Below are positions 35,747-46,720 of a stretch of DNA of 64,000 nucleotides, piece by piece. The notes below the pieces were generated by a model. It was given only the letters and a program-made list of their open reading frames with translations. It was not told the origin of the DNA and made no database searches. This stretch comes from Piromyces finnis. Its lineage: Eukaryota > Neocallimastigomycota > Neocallimastigomycetes > Neocallimastigales > Neocallimastigaceae. A program made the position numbers and the translations under genes. Every line of letters starts with the position of its first letter. The stretch's first letter is position 1. Location of the stretch: assembly GCA_002104945.1 (NCBI GenBank), contig MCFH01000069.1, forward strand, positions 124,001 to 188,000, written 5' to 3'.

Positions 35747-37666
35747 TGAACTTTAACATTTTATTTCTAATCTTTAATACTTTATTGTTTTTAAACTCTG
35801 TAAGTACCAAAAAATGTTACGTTAAAAAAAAAAAATATCAAAAATGAAAATAATAAAAATGGAAATGTTTTAAATTTAACAGTGAATAAAAACTCCGTTT
35901 TCACAAAAACAGTTTCTTATGACATATTATCATCTTCCGAAACAGAATTAGAAGATGAATTTTTAGACATAAGCAAAGCTTTACCAACTTCTACTACTGA
36001 AGATGATATTATGGAAAGTTTACCAACAACATCTACTACTGAAGATGACACTATGGAAAGTTCATCAACTTATACTACTGAAGATGTCACTATGGAATGT
36101 TCATCAACTTCTATAATTGAAGATAGTACAATGGAAAGCTCACCAACAACTTCTATTACTAAAACTAGCACTATAGAAAGTTCATCAACTTCTATAATTG
36201 AAGATAGTACAATGGAAAGCTCACCAACAACTTCTATTACTAAAACTAGCACTATAGAAAGTTCATCAACTTCTATAATTGAAGATAGTACAATGGAAAG
36301 CTCACCAACAACTTCTATTACTAAAACTAGCACTATGGAAAGTTCATCAACTTCTATAATTGAAGATAGTACAATGGAAAGCTCACCAACAACTTCTATT
36401 ACTAAAACTAGCACTATAGAAAGTTCATCAACTTCTATAATTGAAGATAGTACAATGGAAAGCTCACCAACAACTTCTATTACTAAAACTAGCACTATAG
36501 AAAGTTCATCAACTTCTATTACTAAAACTAGCACTATAGAAAGTTTACCAACAAATTATTGTAAAAACGAAATAACTATTGATAATTCAAACTTTAATAT
36601 AGTTTACTTTCAAGAAAATATAATGTATGATAAATGTATATTATCAGATTTTTACTTTAATGAAAAAACTTTCAATATTAATTCGATAATGTACTGTGGA
36701 AAATTATACTTGAACGATAATGTAGAAAAGTACAATATAACCATAGAAAAAAATCTTTCAATTCAATTTGGAATTTATATTATGGAAATAGAAAAGGTAT
36801 ATGAAGTTAAAATGGTTAATAGCTCAAACGAAAAATTGTGTATTGATTTAAAGGGAAAACAAAATTTGGAGTATAAAAAAGAAAAAAAAGATGATTTCGT
36901 ATTATTAAGTTATAAAGAAGAATCTAGTTTATTTATTACTAATAAATATAATGAAATAATTAAAAAGGATTGTTTAAATGAAATTGAATACAAGGTTAAA
37001 CCTTCACTTATATCCTCTGTTAAAGAAGATTTATGTGGTAAGGAAGAACATTTATTAAAAATCAAAGACTTAATAAATAAAAACAAAAATAGTGTAAACA
37101 CATCAATCACTGTTACAACTAAAATTCCGGAACCTACTAATGTACCAGTAAATAAATGCAATGATAAAATTAATAGTATTACTTATGCCGAAATAGAAAA
37201 CAAAACATTTAATTTTGGAGGATATGTTATATATAATAAAAACTTATGTAAAGTTAACTTAGTTTCAAATGGTCCTATGAACTATTATACATTAAATCCA
37301 TATAATCAAAAAGTTCAAATTAATGGATTTATCGAATGTCTTTATTATGATGATGATGGTGAAGAAATTAAGTATGATAAAAAGATAATAATTGAAAGTC
37401 TTAATGGTGCTAGAAAATATGAAATTTTAAGTAATATTAATCCATATGCTGATTATATTTTCTTTGAACCTTTTAAATATACTAGTACAACAAACTTATC
37501 TACTAATGATTCCCTTCCAGATTTTAGTAGAGGAAAATTTTCAATGTATAATTATATCACTTATTATAATGACAAAGAAAAACAGGAAGAAATTGGTAGT
37601 ATAAAAGCTAGTTGGATTTACAACGTTTTTGTTGGTGATAATGATGATGTTTGGATTACATGCTAA
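35747..37666 (+). CDS. Secreted Ser/Thr-repeat (adhesin-like) protein, frame slip in an A12 run near the start
   Basis: The ATG at 35747 opens a signal peptide (MNFNILFLIFNTLLFLNSVS). The frame then stops at 35846 unless the A12 run at 35824-35835 is read one base shorter, which joins it to the 594-codon frame ending at 37666. The open frame begins after a short Asn/Lys-rich stretch. It has a Ser/Thr/Glu stalk with five 27-residue repeats (36100-36504), an unrecognised Cys-containing domain (about 36560-37070), a linker of T-T-K-I-P-E-P-T type, and a C-terminal domain with FNFGGYVIYNKNLCKVNLV and a final VWITC. The build suggests a glycosylated surface protein. Its C-terminal domain is duplicated as a relic at 20661-20979. 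The slip could be a sequencing error. The function is unknown. Confidence 0.75.
36100..36504 (+). repeat. Five tandem 81-bp coding repeats
   Basis: Exact 81-base periodicity (36100, 36181, 36262, 36343, 36424) encodes 27-residue units starting SSTSIIEDSTMESSPTTSIT. Copies are nearly identical (one Ile/Met codon differs), implying recent expansion or homogenisation. Confidence 0.96.
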
Positions 37667-38427
37667 ATTACTAAAATATATGTAAGATGTAGATTGAAAA
37701 TGAACAAATTTAAAAATATATAAATATACAAAAAATAGAGAGAGAAAAAATAAAGAAAAAAAAAAAGTAACAAAAATTTTAAAAATGTAATATTAATATA
37801 TAAAGAAAAATATAATAAATATATATTTTTTTTTTTTTTTAATTTTTATTTATACATTTCTTATAAAAATTACTGATTTTTATTATTAAATGGGATTTAA
37901 AAATTAAGATATGTGAAATTTATTTTGGTAATAATTTTTTTATTATTATTTTCAATTAATTTTTTTATATATGTAATATTTACTACTAAAAGGCAAGATA
38001 CATATTGTGTATATATTCCTTAGTTGTTTTTTAATATTTTCTGAATATGTAGTTGCTAACGTGTAGTTGAAGCATTTTAAATTATTTTTTTTTTTTTTTT
38101 CTTGATTAGAATACTTGTATTTCTTCAAGTTTTTAATATTTTTTAGTTAAAAAAAAAAAACATAATTGTATTATTATTTTATTTTAAAGTGCAAAATTGT
38201 AATTACATAAATAATTTACAGTTATTTTATAGCCATCACTAAATATACTAGAAGTAACATATAATGATAATGCATACTTTTTTTTATTTGAAAGACAACT
38301 AAAATTACCATATATATTAATATTTGAATATATTATTATAATTATAGCTATAATAAATTGTATTCATAAATTCATATATTTATAAAAATATTAGGCAGTA
38401 TTTATATTATAAATATTTTATCTGACT
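37667..38427. other. AT-rich intergenic region before the LINE insertion
   Basis: It holds the A-rich 3' flank of the preceding gene and AT-rich sequence up to the LINE target site. No gene is seen. Confidence 0.6.
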
Positions 38428-38440
38428 ATGTTTTATCTTT
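38428..38440. repeat. Target-site duplication, left copy (LINE A)
   Basis: ATGTTTTATCTTT directly precedes the LINE 5' end and recurs at 44001-44013 directly after the poly(A) tail. The first A could belong to the tail. Confidence 0.93.
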
Positions 38441-38594
38441 CCCTCTTGGGAACGTGCCTTCATTTATTTAATAAATGTAGTTTCTCAAGGGGGTCTACTC
38501 ATGCTCATGGTACTGAGAGAGTAGAAAGAATTAAATCCAAGTATTGCGCAATGGATGCTTGGTTAGTCTTAAGGGAAAATTATTAGGACTAAGC

Positions 38595-38804
38595 TCATGA
38601 TACTGAGCGATTAAAAAACATTTTATTCATCGAATTTAAGTATTTGATGAATAAGTTGAATGTTTGATATTCAGGTAAGTTTGTATAGTATTTAATTAGA
38701 AGAGTAATACATTTTGTTGCTGTATTTTTTCTTTTATTCATGTATTCTTGTAGTACTACTCTTCTCTTGTAAGAATCCAATGTAGTCAACTTTAGCATTT
38801 GCAT
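38595..38804 (-). CDS. Antisense small open frame in the LINE 5' leader (copy A)
   Basis: A 69-codon frame runs opposite to the element within its 5' leader (MQMLKLTTLDSYKRRVVLQE...). It is also open in copy B (54096-54305) with two substitutions. Because the two copies are nearly identical, this conservation is weak evidence of coding. It is listed as a candidate only. Confidence 0.2.
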   Translation of the reverse strand: MQMLKLTTLDSYKRRVVLQEYMNKRKNTATKCITLLIKYYTNLPEYQTFNLFIKYLNSMNKMFFNRSVS

Positions 38805-39207
38805 TGTATTTTTATATTCATGTAGCTATTGTTGTATTGTTCTTGTAAGAGACTGATTCACTCTACATCATGTAAAAATACTATTCACAAGCTTTCTGGT
38901 GTCGATATTCTTGATTCAAATTTTTACCAATTTAAATATTTAATGAAAAGTAAAGTCAAACAAGTTTAGTGTCAAAAAGCGAATCGAATTTACTAACAAC
39001 AAACCAAAACTAGAATTTTTAAAGAAAATTTACAACTAGAATTCAAAAAAGAAACTTTAAACAAAGCATCGTAACAATTTTTGTACTATCCAGCCAGTAC
39101 TTTTAAGAAGAGAGAGAGAGACAGATTTTTTTCCATATACGTTATATTTATAATTTTTATTAGTATTTATTTTATATTCAATATTTTTTTAATTAGAATT
39201 TATTATC

Positions 39208-39660
39208 ATGTCAGTCCTTTATATTAAAGATAAGAATTATATCAGACGTGGTACCCGGTCTTATGGTATCCCCTTAGATGATATTCGCTCCTTCTTTATC
39301 CGTGGTATTCGATCATGGTCAGTAAATATGCTATGGGAAAAACTCGAGGTTATTCTAGAAGATAAATTTAATTCAGTTATTAGTGTTAAATATTTTCAAA
39401 CTTTCAATAATCACTTTTTCTTAGTCAAGGTTCATGGTTCATCGAAAGATTGTATTAAAATCTTACACATGTTAAAGAAGAAACTTTCAGTTACCTCAAT
39501 TTCCTTTTCAGCTCGTAGTAGAAGGAATCACAAATACACTTTTTCCACTCTCAAACGTAAAATTTTAGTTTCTAATAAACATCAACATTCTATTCAACAA
39601 TCATTTCAACAATCAGTTCAACAATCTCATCAACAATCCGATCTTCAACAAGATCTTTAA
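39208..39660 (+). CDS. LINE A N-terminal (ORF1-like) segment
   Basis: A 150-codon segment starts MSVLYIKDKNYIRRGTRSYG and contains a compact alpha/beta region (about residues 35-110, VKYFQTFNNHFFLVKVHGSS) that could be an RNA-binding fold. A basic stretch (SARSRRNHKYTFSTLKRK) and a Gln-rich end (QQSVQQSHQQSDLQQDL) follow. It stops at TAA 39658-39660 in the middle of a repeated CAAGATCTT unit. The same frame continues open for 1,356 more codons, so this is either a separate ORF1 or the front of one polyprotein. Copy B has the identical stop. Confidence 0.75.
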   Translation: MSVLYIKDKNYIRRGTRSYGIPLDDIRSFFIRGIRSWSVNMLWEKLEVILEDKFNSVISVKYFQTFNNHFFLVKVHGSSKDCIKILHMLKKKLSVTSISFSARSRRNHKYTFSTLKRKILVSNKHQHSIQQSFQQSVQQSHQQSDLQQDL

Positions 39661-42600
39661 CAAGATCTTCAACAAGTTTCCCATCATGAAAATATTCCAG
39701 ATCTACAGCAAACACAATTTCAATCTCAACATTCAACAATTAATTCTATTAGTTCTATCAACTCAAATAACAGTTCAATAGTTGATAGTTCTTCAGCTTC
39801 ACAGCCATCTAGTAATAGTTCTACTTATTCCTCTGATGCATCATCCATTAGTAACGATGACTTTAATAATAATAATAATAGCAACGATTCTTCCTCATCC
39901 AACAAGCCTGATAACTTTTCTTTTTGTCTTAGTTGGAACACCAATGGGTGGAATCACGAAAAGAGAGATAGTATTAGCTATTTCACAGCTATTTTCAAAC
40001 CATTATTTTTATGTTTCCAAGAAACTGGTAATGGTTCTGGTTCGAATACAGATTATCCTTGTCGTGTTACTTTGCGAAACTATAGACACTTTTTCAAGAA
40101 AGCTGATGAATCAGTTCCTGGAATGAGAGGTTTATATTTAGGTTTTCACAATTCGTGTCAAGCCTCACTTGAAAACTTCTCTGGAAAGTATATTATTTCT
40201 ATTTATACTTTTAGTCTTTGGAATAGATTCAAATGCTCGATTGGAAATGTTTATATGCCTCATAGTCATCACAACATCTATGTTGATCATGCAAAGTTAG
40301 AAGTTCGCTTGTGGTTACAAACTCATTCATCCCATCCATCGATTCTTGTTGGTGATTTTAATATGTCTAAAGTAAAATTATCCAACTGGTTATCAACAAA
40401 TGGATTAGGAGATTGGGAAATTCTTCCGCTTAGAGGGTCTACTATCTCTTGGACTCGAGGTGATCAATCTTCCGACATTGACCATGCTCTTATCAATTCG
40501 AAGATGAAAGATCTTATTCACTCAGCATCATTTATAAATAATTTTTATCCAGTATCAGACCATAAGCCACTTCTTATTAATGGTAAAATTATTCCTATGG
40601 AAGATTTTTCTAATGACCTTAATGTTCCTAAGAAAATTCTGAAATGGAATAGATTAAAATGTATTGAGGAAAAGGAATCTATTCTCAGTCATAATAAATT
40701 CCAAATACTTTCAGCAAAATTCAACGATCCTAATGTTTCAACAGATGAACTTTCCAAAGAGTTTACTTCAACTGCTTTTTCAATTGCAGACGAGCTCAGT
40801 ATTACCTCAGCAAATAATGTTATAAAGTCTTCATTTCATATTTCACAACAAATTTTTAATCTTCAAAAAATCAAAATGAAGTTGTATAAGAGATTTAAAA
40901 AAGAAAGAATTTATGATATAGATGAATTTATTAAACGAATTAAAATCTACTATAAGCTCATTGATTACATCCACAAAAGATGTAATGAATTTAGGAAGCA
41001 AGAATATCTTCATTGGATTAAAACAGGATGTGAGTATATGAAGAGTCATAATCCTAAGAAGGCCTGGAAATGGATCAAGAAAACTGCAAAAATTGGAAAA
41101 GATTCTTTCTTTATTGCTCAACCAATTAAAAATAAAAATGGAGAATTAGTTGTTGCTACGGAAGAACAACTAGAAGTGTGGCATGATCATTTCGAAAAGC
41201 TTGCATCAGATCCAAGTGGTGTAAGTCTTGATTTGGAGCATTGGTATGAAGAACCAATGATTAAACGTTTTTCACTTCCTATGCTTGATGAGTGGGATAT
41301 CAACCAAGATATTAGTATTGATGAAGTCAAGTCAGCTATCCTCTCTACTCCAAATTATAAAGCATCAGGTCCGGATGGTATTCCAATTGAATTTTACAAA
41401 GCATTAATTCCATCAAGTAATGATTCTAATAATGTTACAGATAATATTTCTTCTGGTAATACCACTTCAGATAATGATGCTCATGGTTTAAATTTTATTC
41501 TTAAATTATTCAACCGTATTTGGGATGAAGACTTCCCCAACTCATGGAATGAATCCAGTATTGTTTCTATTCCTAAGAAGGGAGATTTGACAGATTGTGA
41601 TAACTATCGAGGTATATCACTTATCAATAATGGTATTAAGTTGATTTCCAAAATTGTCACCACTAGAATTTCAGAATATGGTCTAAAGAATAATTTCATT
41701 AGACCTGAACAATTTGGTTTTCGAAAAAAGGAAGAAAGTATCAGTCTTTTCATTTCAATCCAAGAAATATGCCGTAGACGTCAATTAGATAATAAAGAGA
41801 CATATTTGGCCTTTTTAGATCTCAGGAAAGCATACGATTCTGTCCCAATCGGTAATATTCTCCATAAATTAGATTGTTTAGGAATCCGAGGTAAGAGTTT
41901 ACAATTCATCAAAAATTTATATTTAACATCTAAGGCTAATGTCAAATTAGATGGACAATTCTCGAAATCTTTTGATGTGAAGAAAGGAGTCCGTCAAGGT
42001 TGCCCTCTTTCTCCTATTCTCTTTAATCTCTTTATTAATGATATATTTAGAGAGTGCGAAGATCTTGGAGTCAGTTTAGGTGACACTCGATGCTGTGGTG
42101 GACTTTTTGCAGATAATATAGTTATTTGTGCTCCAACAAGAGGATGCTTAAAAAAGATGCTTAGAAGAGTTAATGAATGGGCCTTGTATAATGAAATGGA
42201 ATTTGGTATCCGGAAATGTTCAACGATGGTGATTCGTCCTGAATCAATAGAAAATCAGAACAAGAGAGATCCAACATTTTACTTAGCAGGACAACCCATT
42301 CCAACTACTGATTGTTATACTTATCTTGGTGTTCCATTTGATAAGAATCTGTCCCTTAAACCAGTTATTAAAGCTCTTAATAACAAGGTTTTGAAAGGAC
42401 TTTTTTCAGTCAGTAAATTCTTAAGAAATCCTAATATTCCTATTCCCTTCAAAAAGCTAGTACTTAACTCACAAGTGATTAGCAGAGTTTCATACTTTGC
42501 ACCATTACTTGGATCCAACAAAGCTAGGTCTAGGATTGCTCAGAAGCATGTTAACAAAGGAATACGATGGGTTGCCGGAGTTCATAAAGCTGTATCGTTT

Positions 42601-43728
42601 ATATCTTTATACTCTATTTCAAAAGATTTGAATATTCCTCCATTGTCAGCCAAATGTGCGTTAGCTCAGATTAGATGTTTTAACAAATGGAAAAACTCAA
42701 ATTGTATTATCTCACATCTTGTCAATTACATTCCTAAATTTAGAAAATACACGTGGTGCAAATCAAGTAGGACACTTGATAAAAAACTAAAGAAACATGG
42801 AGATGTTAGAGCAGTTAAAAACTTTTATTGGAAAGATCTCAAAGGGAATTCAATCAAAGCGCAATATTATGATGATAATAAATTTATTGAAACTAAAGAT
42901 TTTATCAAATTATGTTATGAATACCCAGAGTTTGCCTATGGCTTCTACTGGCTATTGAAAGCAAGAAGCGGATACAAGTTGGATGCTAGAGTTGCCAAAG
43001 CTGCTAAATTTGTTGATCCAGTTTGTCCTAACTACTGTCCATGTTGCAAGTGTGGAGATCAAAGTATTAAACATTGGTTATTAGATTGTCCAACATTTAG
43101 AGATATCCGTATTAAACATTATGATTCTATAGTCCAGCTATTAAATTTTTTCAGTCAACGTAATTCCAACAGTCCCATCAATAATAATGAAAATGTTAAT
43201 ATCAGTAGAGATAGCAATAACAATAATAGTAATAGTAACAATAGTACTAATAATATTAACAATAGTAATAGTAACAATAGTAATAATAACAATAGTAGTT
43301 ATAGAAATAATAATACTAGTAATGATAGCAATAGTGAAGATAATAATTCTAATTTAGATAGTAATTTAGTTAATGATAGTAATAGTTCTAATAATCCGGT
43401 GAATATTAATGTGTATGATTATTCTAGTGTGTGCAGTAAAATATTTAAATTCCTTCTTGGGGGAAGAAGTTTTAACAATATTAATTACAATTCAAGGGAA
43501 TGGAAAGAAGTTTGTAAGCGTCAGATTCAATCTGGTACTAATGAAGGAACACCATTCTTGACGGTAACCGCGGAACTTCTAACCAAAATCATGCCTTTTG
43601 CTATTGGCCAGCAATGGTCAATGTTCAAAAGGTTTGAAGCAACATCCAAGAGCGTCAATGCTGAAGAAACAGTAAGACAGGCCAGGAGGGCCAGCGCAAC
43701 CAATGGAGATCATAATTTTGTTCCATGA
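39661..43728 (+). CDS. LINE A endonuclease-reverse transcriptase polyprotein
   Basis: It continues in the same frame as the upstream segment. A Ser/Asn-rich linker leads to an AP-type endonuclease (about 39919-40590) with SWNTNGW, FQETGNG, LVGDFNM and SDHKPL. The reverse transcriptase (about 41330-42600) has KASGPDGIP, GFRKKEE, FLDLRKAYDSVP and GVRQGCPLSPILFNLFIND. Its active site is FADN: the second catalytic Asp is Asn (codon 42115-42117). Near the C-terminus is a zinc motif (CPCCKCG with HWLLDCPTF), then an Asn/Ser low-complexity spacer and a conserved end. No RNase H is visible. The enzyme nicks target DNA and copies element RNA by target-primed reverse transcription. This copy probably cannot. 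Confidence 0.9.
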   Translation, partial: QDLQQVSHHENIPDLQQTQFQSQHSTINSISSINSNNSSIVDSSSASQPSSNSSTYSSDASSISNDDFNNNNNSNDSSSSNKPDNFSFCLSWNTNGWNHEKRDSISYFTAIFKPLFLCFQETGNGSGSNTDYPCRVTLRNYRHFFKKADESVPGMRGLYLGFHNSCQASLENFSGKYIISIYTFSLWNRFKCSIGNVYMPHSHHNIYVDHAKLEVRLWLQTHSSHPSILVGDFNMSKVKLSNWLSTNGLGDWEILPLRGSTISWTRGDQSSDIDHALINSKMKDLIHSASFINNFYPVSDHKPLLINGKIIPMEDFSNDLNVPKKILKWNRLKCIEEKESILSHNKFQILSAKFNDPNVSTDELSKEFTSTAFSIADELSITSANNVIKSSFHISQQIFNLQKIKMKLYKRFKKERIYDIDEFIKRIKIYYKLIDYIHKRCNEFRKQEYLHWIKTGCEYMKSHNPKKAWKWIKKTAKIGKDSFFIAQPIKNKNGELVVATEEQLEVWHDHFEKLASDPSGVSLDLEHWYEEPMIKRFSLPMLDEWDINQDISIDEVKSAILSTPNYKASGPDGIPIEFYKALIPSSNDSNNVTDNISSGNTTSDNDAHGLNFILKLFNRIWDEDFPNSWNESSIVSIPKKGDLTDCDNYRGISLINNGIKLISKIVTTRISEYGLKNNFIRPEQFGFRKKEESISLFISIQEICRRRQLDNKETYLAFLDLRKAYDSVPIGNILHKLDCLGIRGKSLQFIKNLYLTSKANVKLDGQFSKSFDVKKGVRQGCPLSPILFNLFINDIFRECEDLGVSLGDTRCCGGLFADNIVICAPTRGCLKKMLRRVNEWALYNEMEFGIRKCSTMVIRPESIENQNKRDPTFYLAGQPIPTTDCYTYLGVPFDKNLSLKPVIKALNNKVLKGLFSVSKFLRNPNIPIPFKKLVLNSQVISRVSYFAPLLGSNKARSRIAQKHVNKGIRWVAGVHKAVSFISLYSISKDLNIPPLSAKCALAQIRCFNKWKNSNCIISHLVNYIPKFRKYTWCKSSRTLDKKLKKHGDVRAVKNFYWKDLKGNSIKAQYYDDNKFIETKDFIKLCYEYPEFAYGFYWLLKARSGYKLDARVAKAAKFVDPVCPNYCPCCKCGDQSIKHWLLDCPTFRDIRIKHYDSIVQLLNFFSQRNSNSPINNNENVNISRDSNNNNSNSNNSTNNINNSNSNNSNNNNSSYRNNNTSNDSNSEDNNSNLDSNLVNDSNSSNNPVNINVYDYSSVCSKIFKFLLGGRSFNNINYNSREWKEVCKRQIQSGTNEGTPFLTVTAELLTKIMPFAIGQQWSMFKRFEATSKSVNAEETVRQARRASATNGDHNFVP

Positions 43729-43965
43729 TAAAATTTTGATCTTTGGCTCGGTGTCCCATTGGAAGTCAAATACAATTATTATACTTTAGTATGATAGTGG
43801 CTTTCTTACTTTAATTAAAATTACTAGAATACATTATACCCAATTTTTATTAATTTGTGTTTAATTAAACATATTTTTTTTTATTTTTATTTTTATTTTT
43901 AATTTTTTATTACATGTATTATAATTTTAATTAAATTAATAATAAAGTTTAAAATATTTGATGCC

Positions 43966-44000
<35 letters not shown>

Positions 44001-44003
<3 letters not shown>

Positions 44004-44013
44004 TTTTATCTTT
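44001..44013. repeat. Target-site duplication, right copy (LINE A)
   Basis: Matches 38428-38440, immediately after the poly(A) tail. Confidence 0.93.
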
Positions 44014-44125
44014 AAGGTAATCTTTTAAAATTAAATGAATTAATAAAAAAAAAAGATATTAAATCATATTATTTAATATTGGTTAATATCTTTTAATTAG
44101 CCTATCATGTATTTAATTAAAACTA

Positions 44126-44412
44126 TTATAAAAATATCAAATTGTTCGTGGCATCCAGTATAAAAGATTTATCTTGATACTAGTTTACCTTTTTTTTTTT
44201 AATCAATTATTTTTATATATTAACTAAAAAAAATACTAATAGAAAAAAGGAGAGTTGACTTCTAGGAGCATCTTAGGGTTAGGGATTACCATTTTCCTAA
44301 AGAATTTTTTTGTACATTTTATATTTTATTTTTAAATATTAAAAAAAAATATATAGATATATATATGTATATATATTAATTTGATACCACGAACATTTTA
44401 ATATTTTTATAA
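44126..44412. mobile_element. MITE-like element, 287 bp, ~35-bp imperfect terminal inverted repeats
   Basis: The left end (44126-44160) and the right end (44378-44412, reverse complement) share TTATAAAAATAT, AAA, TGTTCGTGG and ATC in order, with about five mismatches. The interior is non-coding and includes two telomere-type units (TTAGGGTTAGGG, 44273-44284). Size and structure fit a miniature inverted-repeat transposable element. No transposase or clear target-site duplication is visible. Confidence 0.7.
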
Positions 44413-44635
44413 CATATATTATATAATATTATTTATTATATCTAAATAACTTGAACCTACCATATAAAGTCTTGTAAATTTATTACATGATTTATTATAA
44501 GAAACTTATCTTTAATAAAAAAAAAAAAATAGCATTAATTAAATAAAAATTTATAGTAAAAAAATAATAAAAACAATATTTATTATTATATATTTTTCAA
44601 TACAGAAATCATATAACCTAATATTTAAAATATTA

Positions 44636-44965
44636 TCATTACTTTAATAATTATCATTCTGAAACATATAATTTTAATTATGGGTTAATGAAATAAGATA
44701 AAAATAAAGATATTAAGAATTCGAATAATTGTATAATTATTAAATGTTAATAGTATTGAAAATAAAATTACATTTTCTAAAAGAGATACGTATGACTGTA
44801 TCATTTATAAAATATTACCATATTTAAATATTTGAGTGATAACATATTGATTAAATTTACATCTTTGTAATGGTTTTACCTATCCAATAACCATAAAATT
44901 GCAATTCTTATTTAAAGAAATATAAAAATAATTTATATCCCTTCACATATATTAATAAAAGTAGA
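44636..44965 (+). pseudogene. Relic related to the unknown protein at 26149-28356
   Basis: Collinear similarity to the middle of that frame: HYFN followed by a diverged stretch, NNCIIIKC, KITFSKRDTYDCIIYKILPY, then FTYPITIKLQF. Stops interrupt it about every 10-40 codons. It is the second member of the same unrecognised family and much older than the 26-28 kb copy. Confidence 0.7.
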
Positions 44966-46229
44966 AATATTTTATTATATTTTTCTTTAAATTTATTCAT
45001 CATAATAGTTAATAGATCATGCTTTATAAATTGTTAAGAAAATATTTAAAAAATAATGAAAATAGCGTTTAAGAAAAATGATAATTTAAATGTAAAATAT
45101 AAAAAAATAGTATCTAATAATACTAAATTTTTTGATATAATTGTAAAATATATTTAAAATTTATGATTTATTAAAATTTCTTAATAAAACATAAAGTGAA
45201 TTTATCTCCACTTTACTTTATTAATTTTATTTTTATAAATTTAATTTATTTTAAAAAAGAAATGAATAATATAGCGGATTTATTTCTGCAGTTGATGTTA
45301 GTCTCATTTTAAATATTTAAAGTCAAAAAAAAAATATTTAAATATTATAGAAAATAAAAATATACTTTAACTTTTGTTATATTATTTAGACTTTTTATGT
45401 TATAAATTAATAATTTAATATATATTTTATATAAATTAAATATAAAAAAGTATAAAGAATAAATATTGTAATTATTAAAAAAAGAAATTTTATGAAAAAA
45501 AATATATTTTAATAAAAAATAATTATAATTTTTGACATTTTATTAATTTAATGAAATGAAAAACTTTTTTTTTTTTCTAATTCTTTATAATATAGTTTCA
45601 GTTAAAATATATATATATATGTATAATCCAGATAATGAATCTTTTTATAAAATGATAATTGACTATTTTGATTTATACACAATATAATAAATCCTAAGAA
45701 TAATAATATTACTTTCTAGCTTCTATCATTTATTTTCAAACTTTAAATTTTTGTAAAAAAATCTTTTCGTAATTCTTACTTCTATTTTATAACTATGGTA
45801 TTGTGAAATTTGTTGTTTCTTTCAATTTTTGAAATTCAGACAACTTTAATTTTTCTTTATATAATTCTCTTTTATATAATCATTCTGAGGATAAAGTATT
45901 ACTATAATACAATAATCATTACATAGGTTTATTATAAATAAAATAATAATAAATTAAATAGTATTTAATTATTACTTTATATTTATTCGAAGTATTAATA
46001 AAAAAAATTAAAAAGTATTTTTTTTATATTTAATATTAATTTTTTTTCAGTAATATTAAAAAAAATGCAAGTAAAAAAATATCACATTATTTAAATTAAA
46101 TAGATATTAATTTATAAATAAAAATTTATAATAAAAAATTATAATTTATATTAAAATTGAAATGTTATATATAGTTATTTTTACATAGTTAATTGATATA
46201 TAGTTGTTGTCGTAAAAAACAATTAAAAA
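44966..46229. other. AT-rich region, nothing supportable
   Basis: It may contain further eroded remains of the relic upstream, but none can be translated coherently. A short imperfect hairpin lies near 45195-45220. Confidence 0.55.
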
Positions 46230-46720
46230 AATAAGTGAATATTCTTTTAAAAAATGTAGAAGAAAAGACATTAAAATAATAACTTCTTCATTTGATCAAC
46301 CTTCAGAATTTGTTGAAATACGCAGAAATATAGAAATTGTTGCTAATATAGAAATATAGAACTAAAGGATATAATAGTATTGTTAAATATAGTATTGCCT
46401 TTTATAAAAGAACTTGTGAAATCAAAATGAAAATAAATAAAGGAGAAATACAAAGCTCATCAAAACCTATTAATGATGGTAACAATAATAGAAAAAGAAG
46501 AAAAAGAAAAACGACAGCAACAATAGGAACAAGAACAACAACAGAGGCACAACAAGAAGCAAAAAAGAAAACAAAAACAACAAAAGCAACAGGAACAAAA
46601 GCAACAAGAGGCACAACAACAAAAACAACAAGAAGTACCAAAACAGGAAAAGGGAAAATATAAAGAATGAGAATAGGATAATAAAATAAAATAGTTTTCT
46701 TGTTTGATTTATAAATTCAT
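46230..46720 (+). pseudogene. Decayed low-complexity gene with Lys/Gln/Thr-rich coil
   Basis: A coherent piece (RRKDIKIITSSFDQPSEFVE, about 46259-46330) is followed, in another frame, by YNSIVKYSIAFYKRTCEI and then a strongly purine-rich CAA/AAG/GAA tract (46490-46663). One frame of the tract reads Lys/Thr-rich (open 78 codons) and another Gln/Glu-rich coiled coil with one TAG. The second looks more like real protein. I do not recognise the gene. Confidence 0.35.

Larger units (their letters stand above)
38441..44000 (+). mobile_element. LINE (non-LTR retrotransposon) copy A, full length, 5.56 kb
   Basis: It starts with CCCTCTTGGGAACGTGCC and ends in a poly(A) tail of about 29 bases, with a 13-bp target-site duplication. 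It has a roughly 770-bp 5' leader. A single reading frame (39208-43728) encodes a basic N-terminal domain, an AP-type endonuclease, a reverse transcriptase and a C-terminal zinc knuckle, interrupted by one TAA. A second copy lies inverted at 50208-54464, and fragments occur at 14322-14556 and 47480-47795. Near identity with copy B indicates recent activity of the family. This copy's RT active site reads FADN instead of FADD, so it is probably dead. Confidence 0.95.

Noticed and set aside
36070-36534. Open antisense frame across the 81-bp repeats
   Set aside because: An 81-base period is a multiple of three, so one open unit stays open in all copies; it has no coding character of its own.
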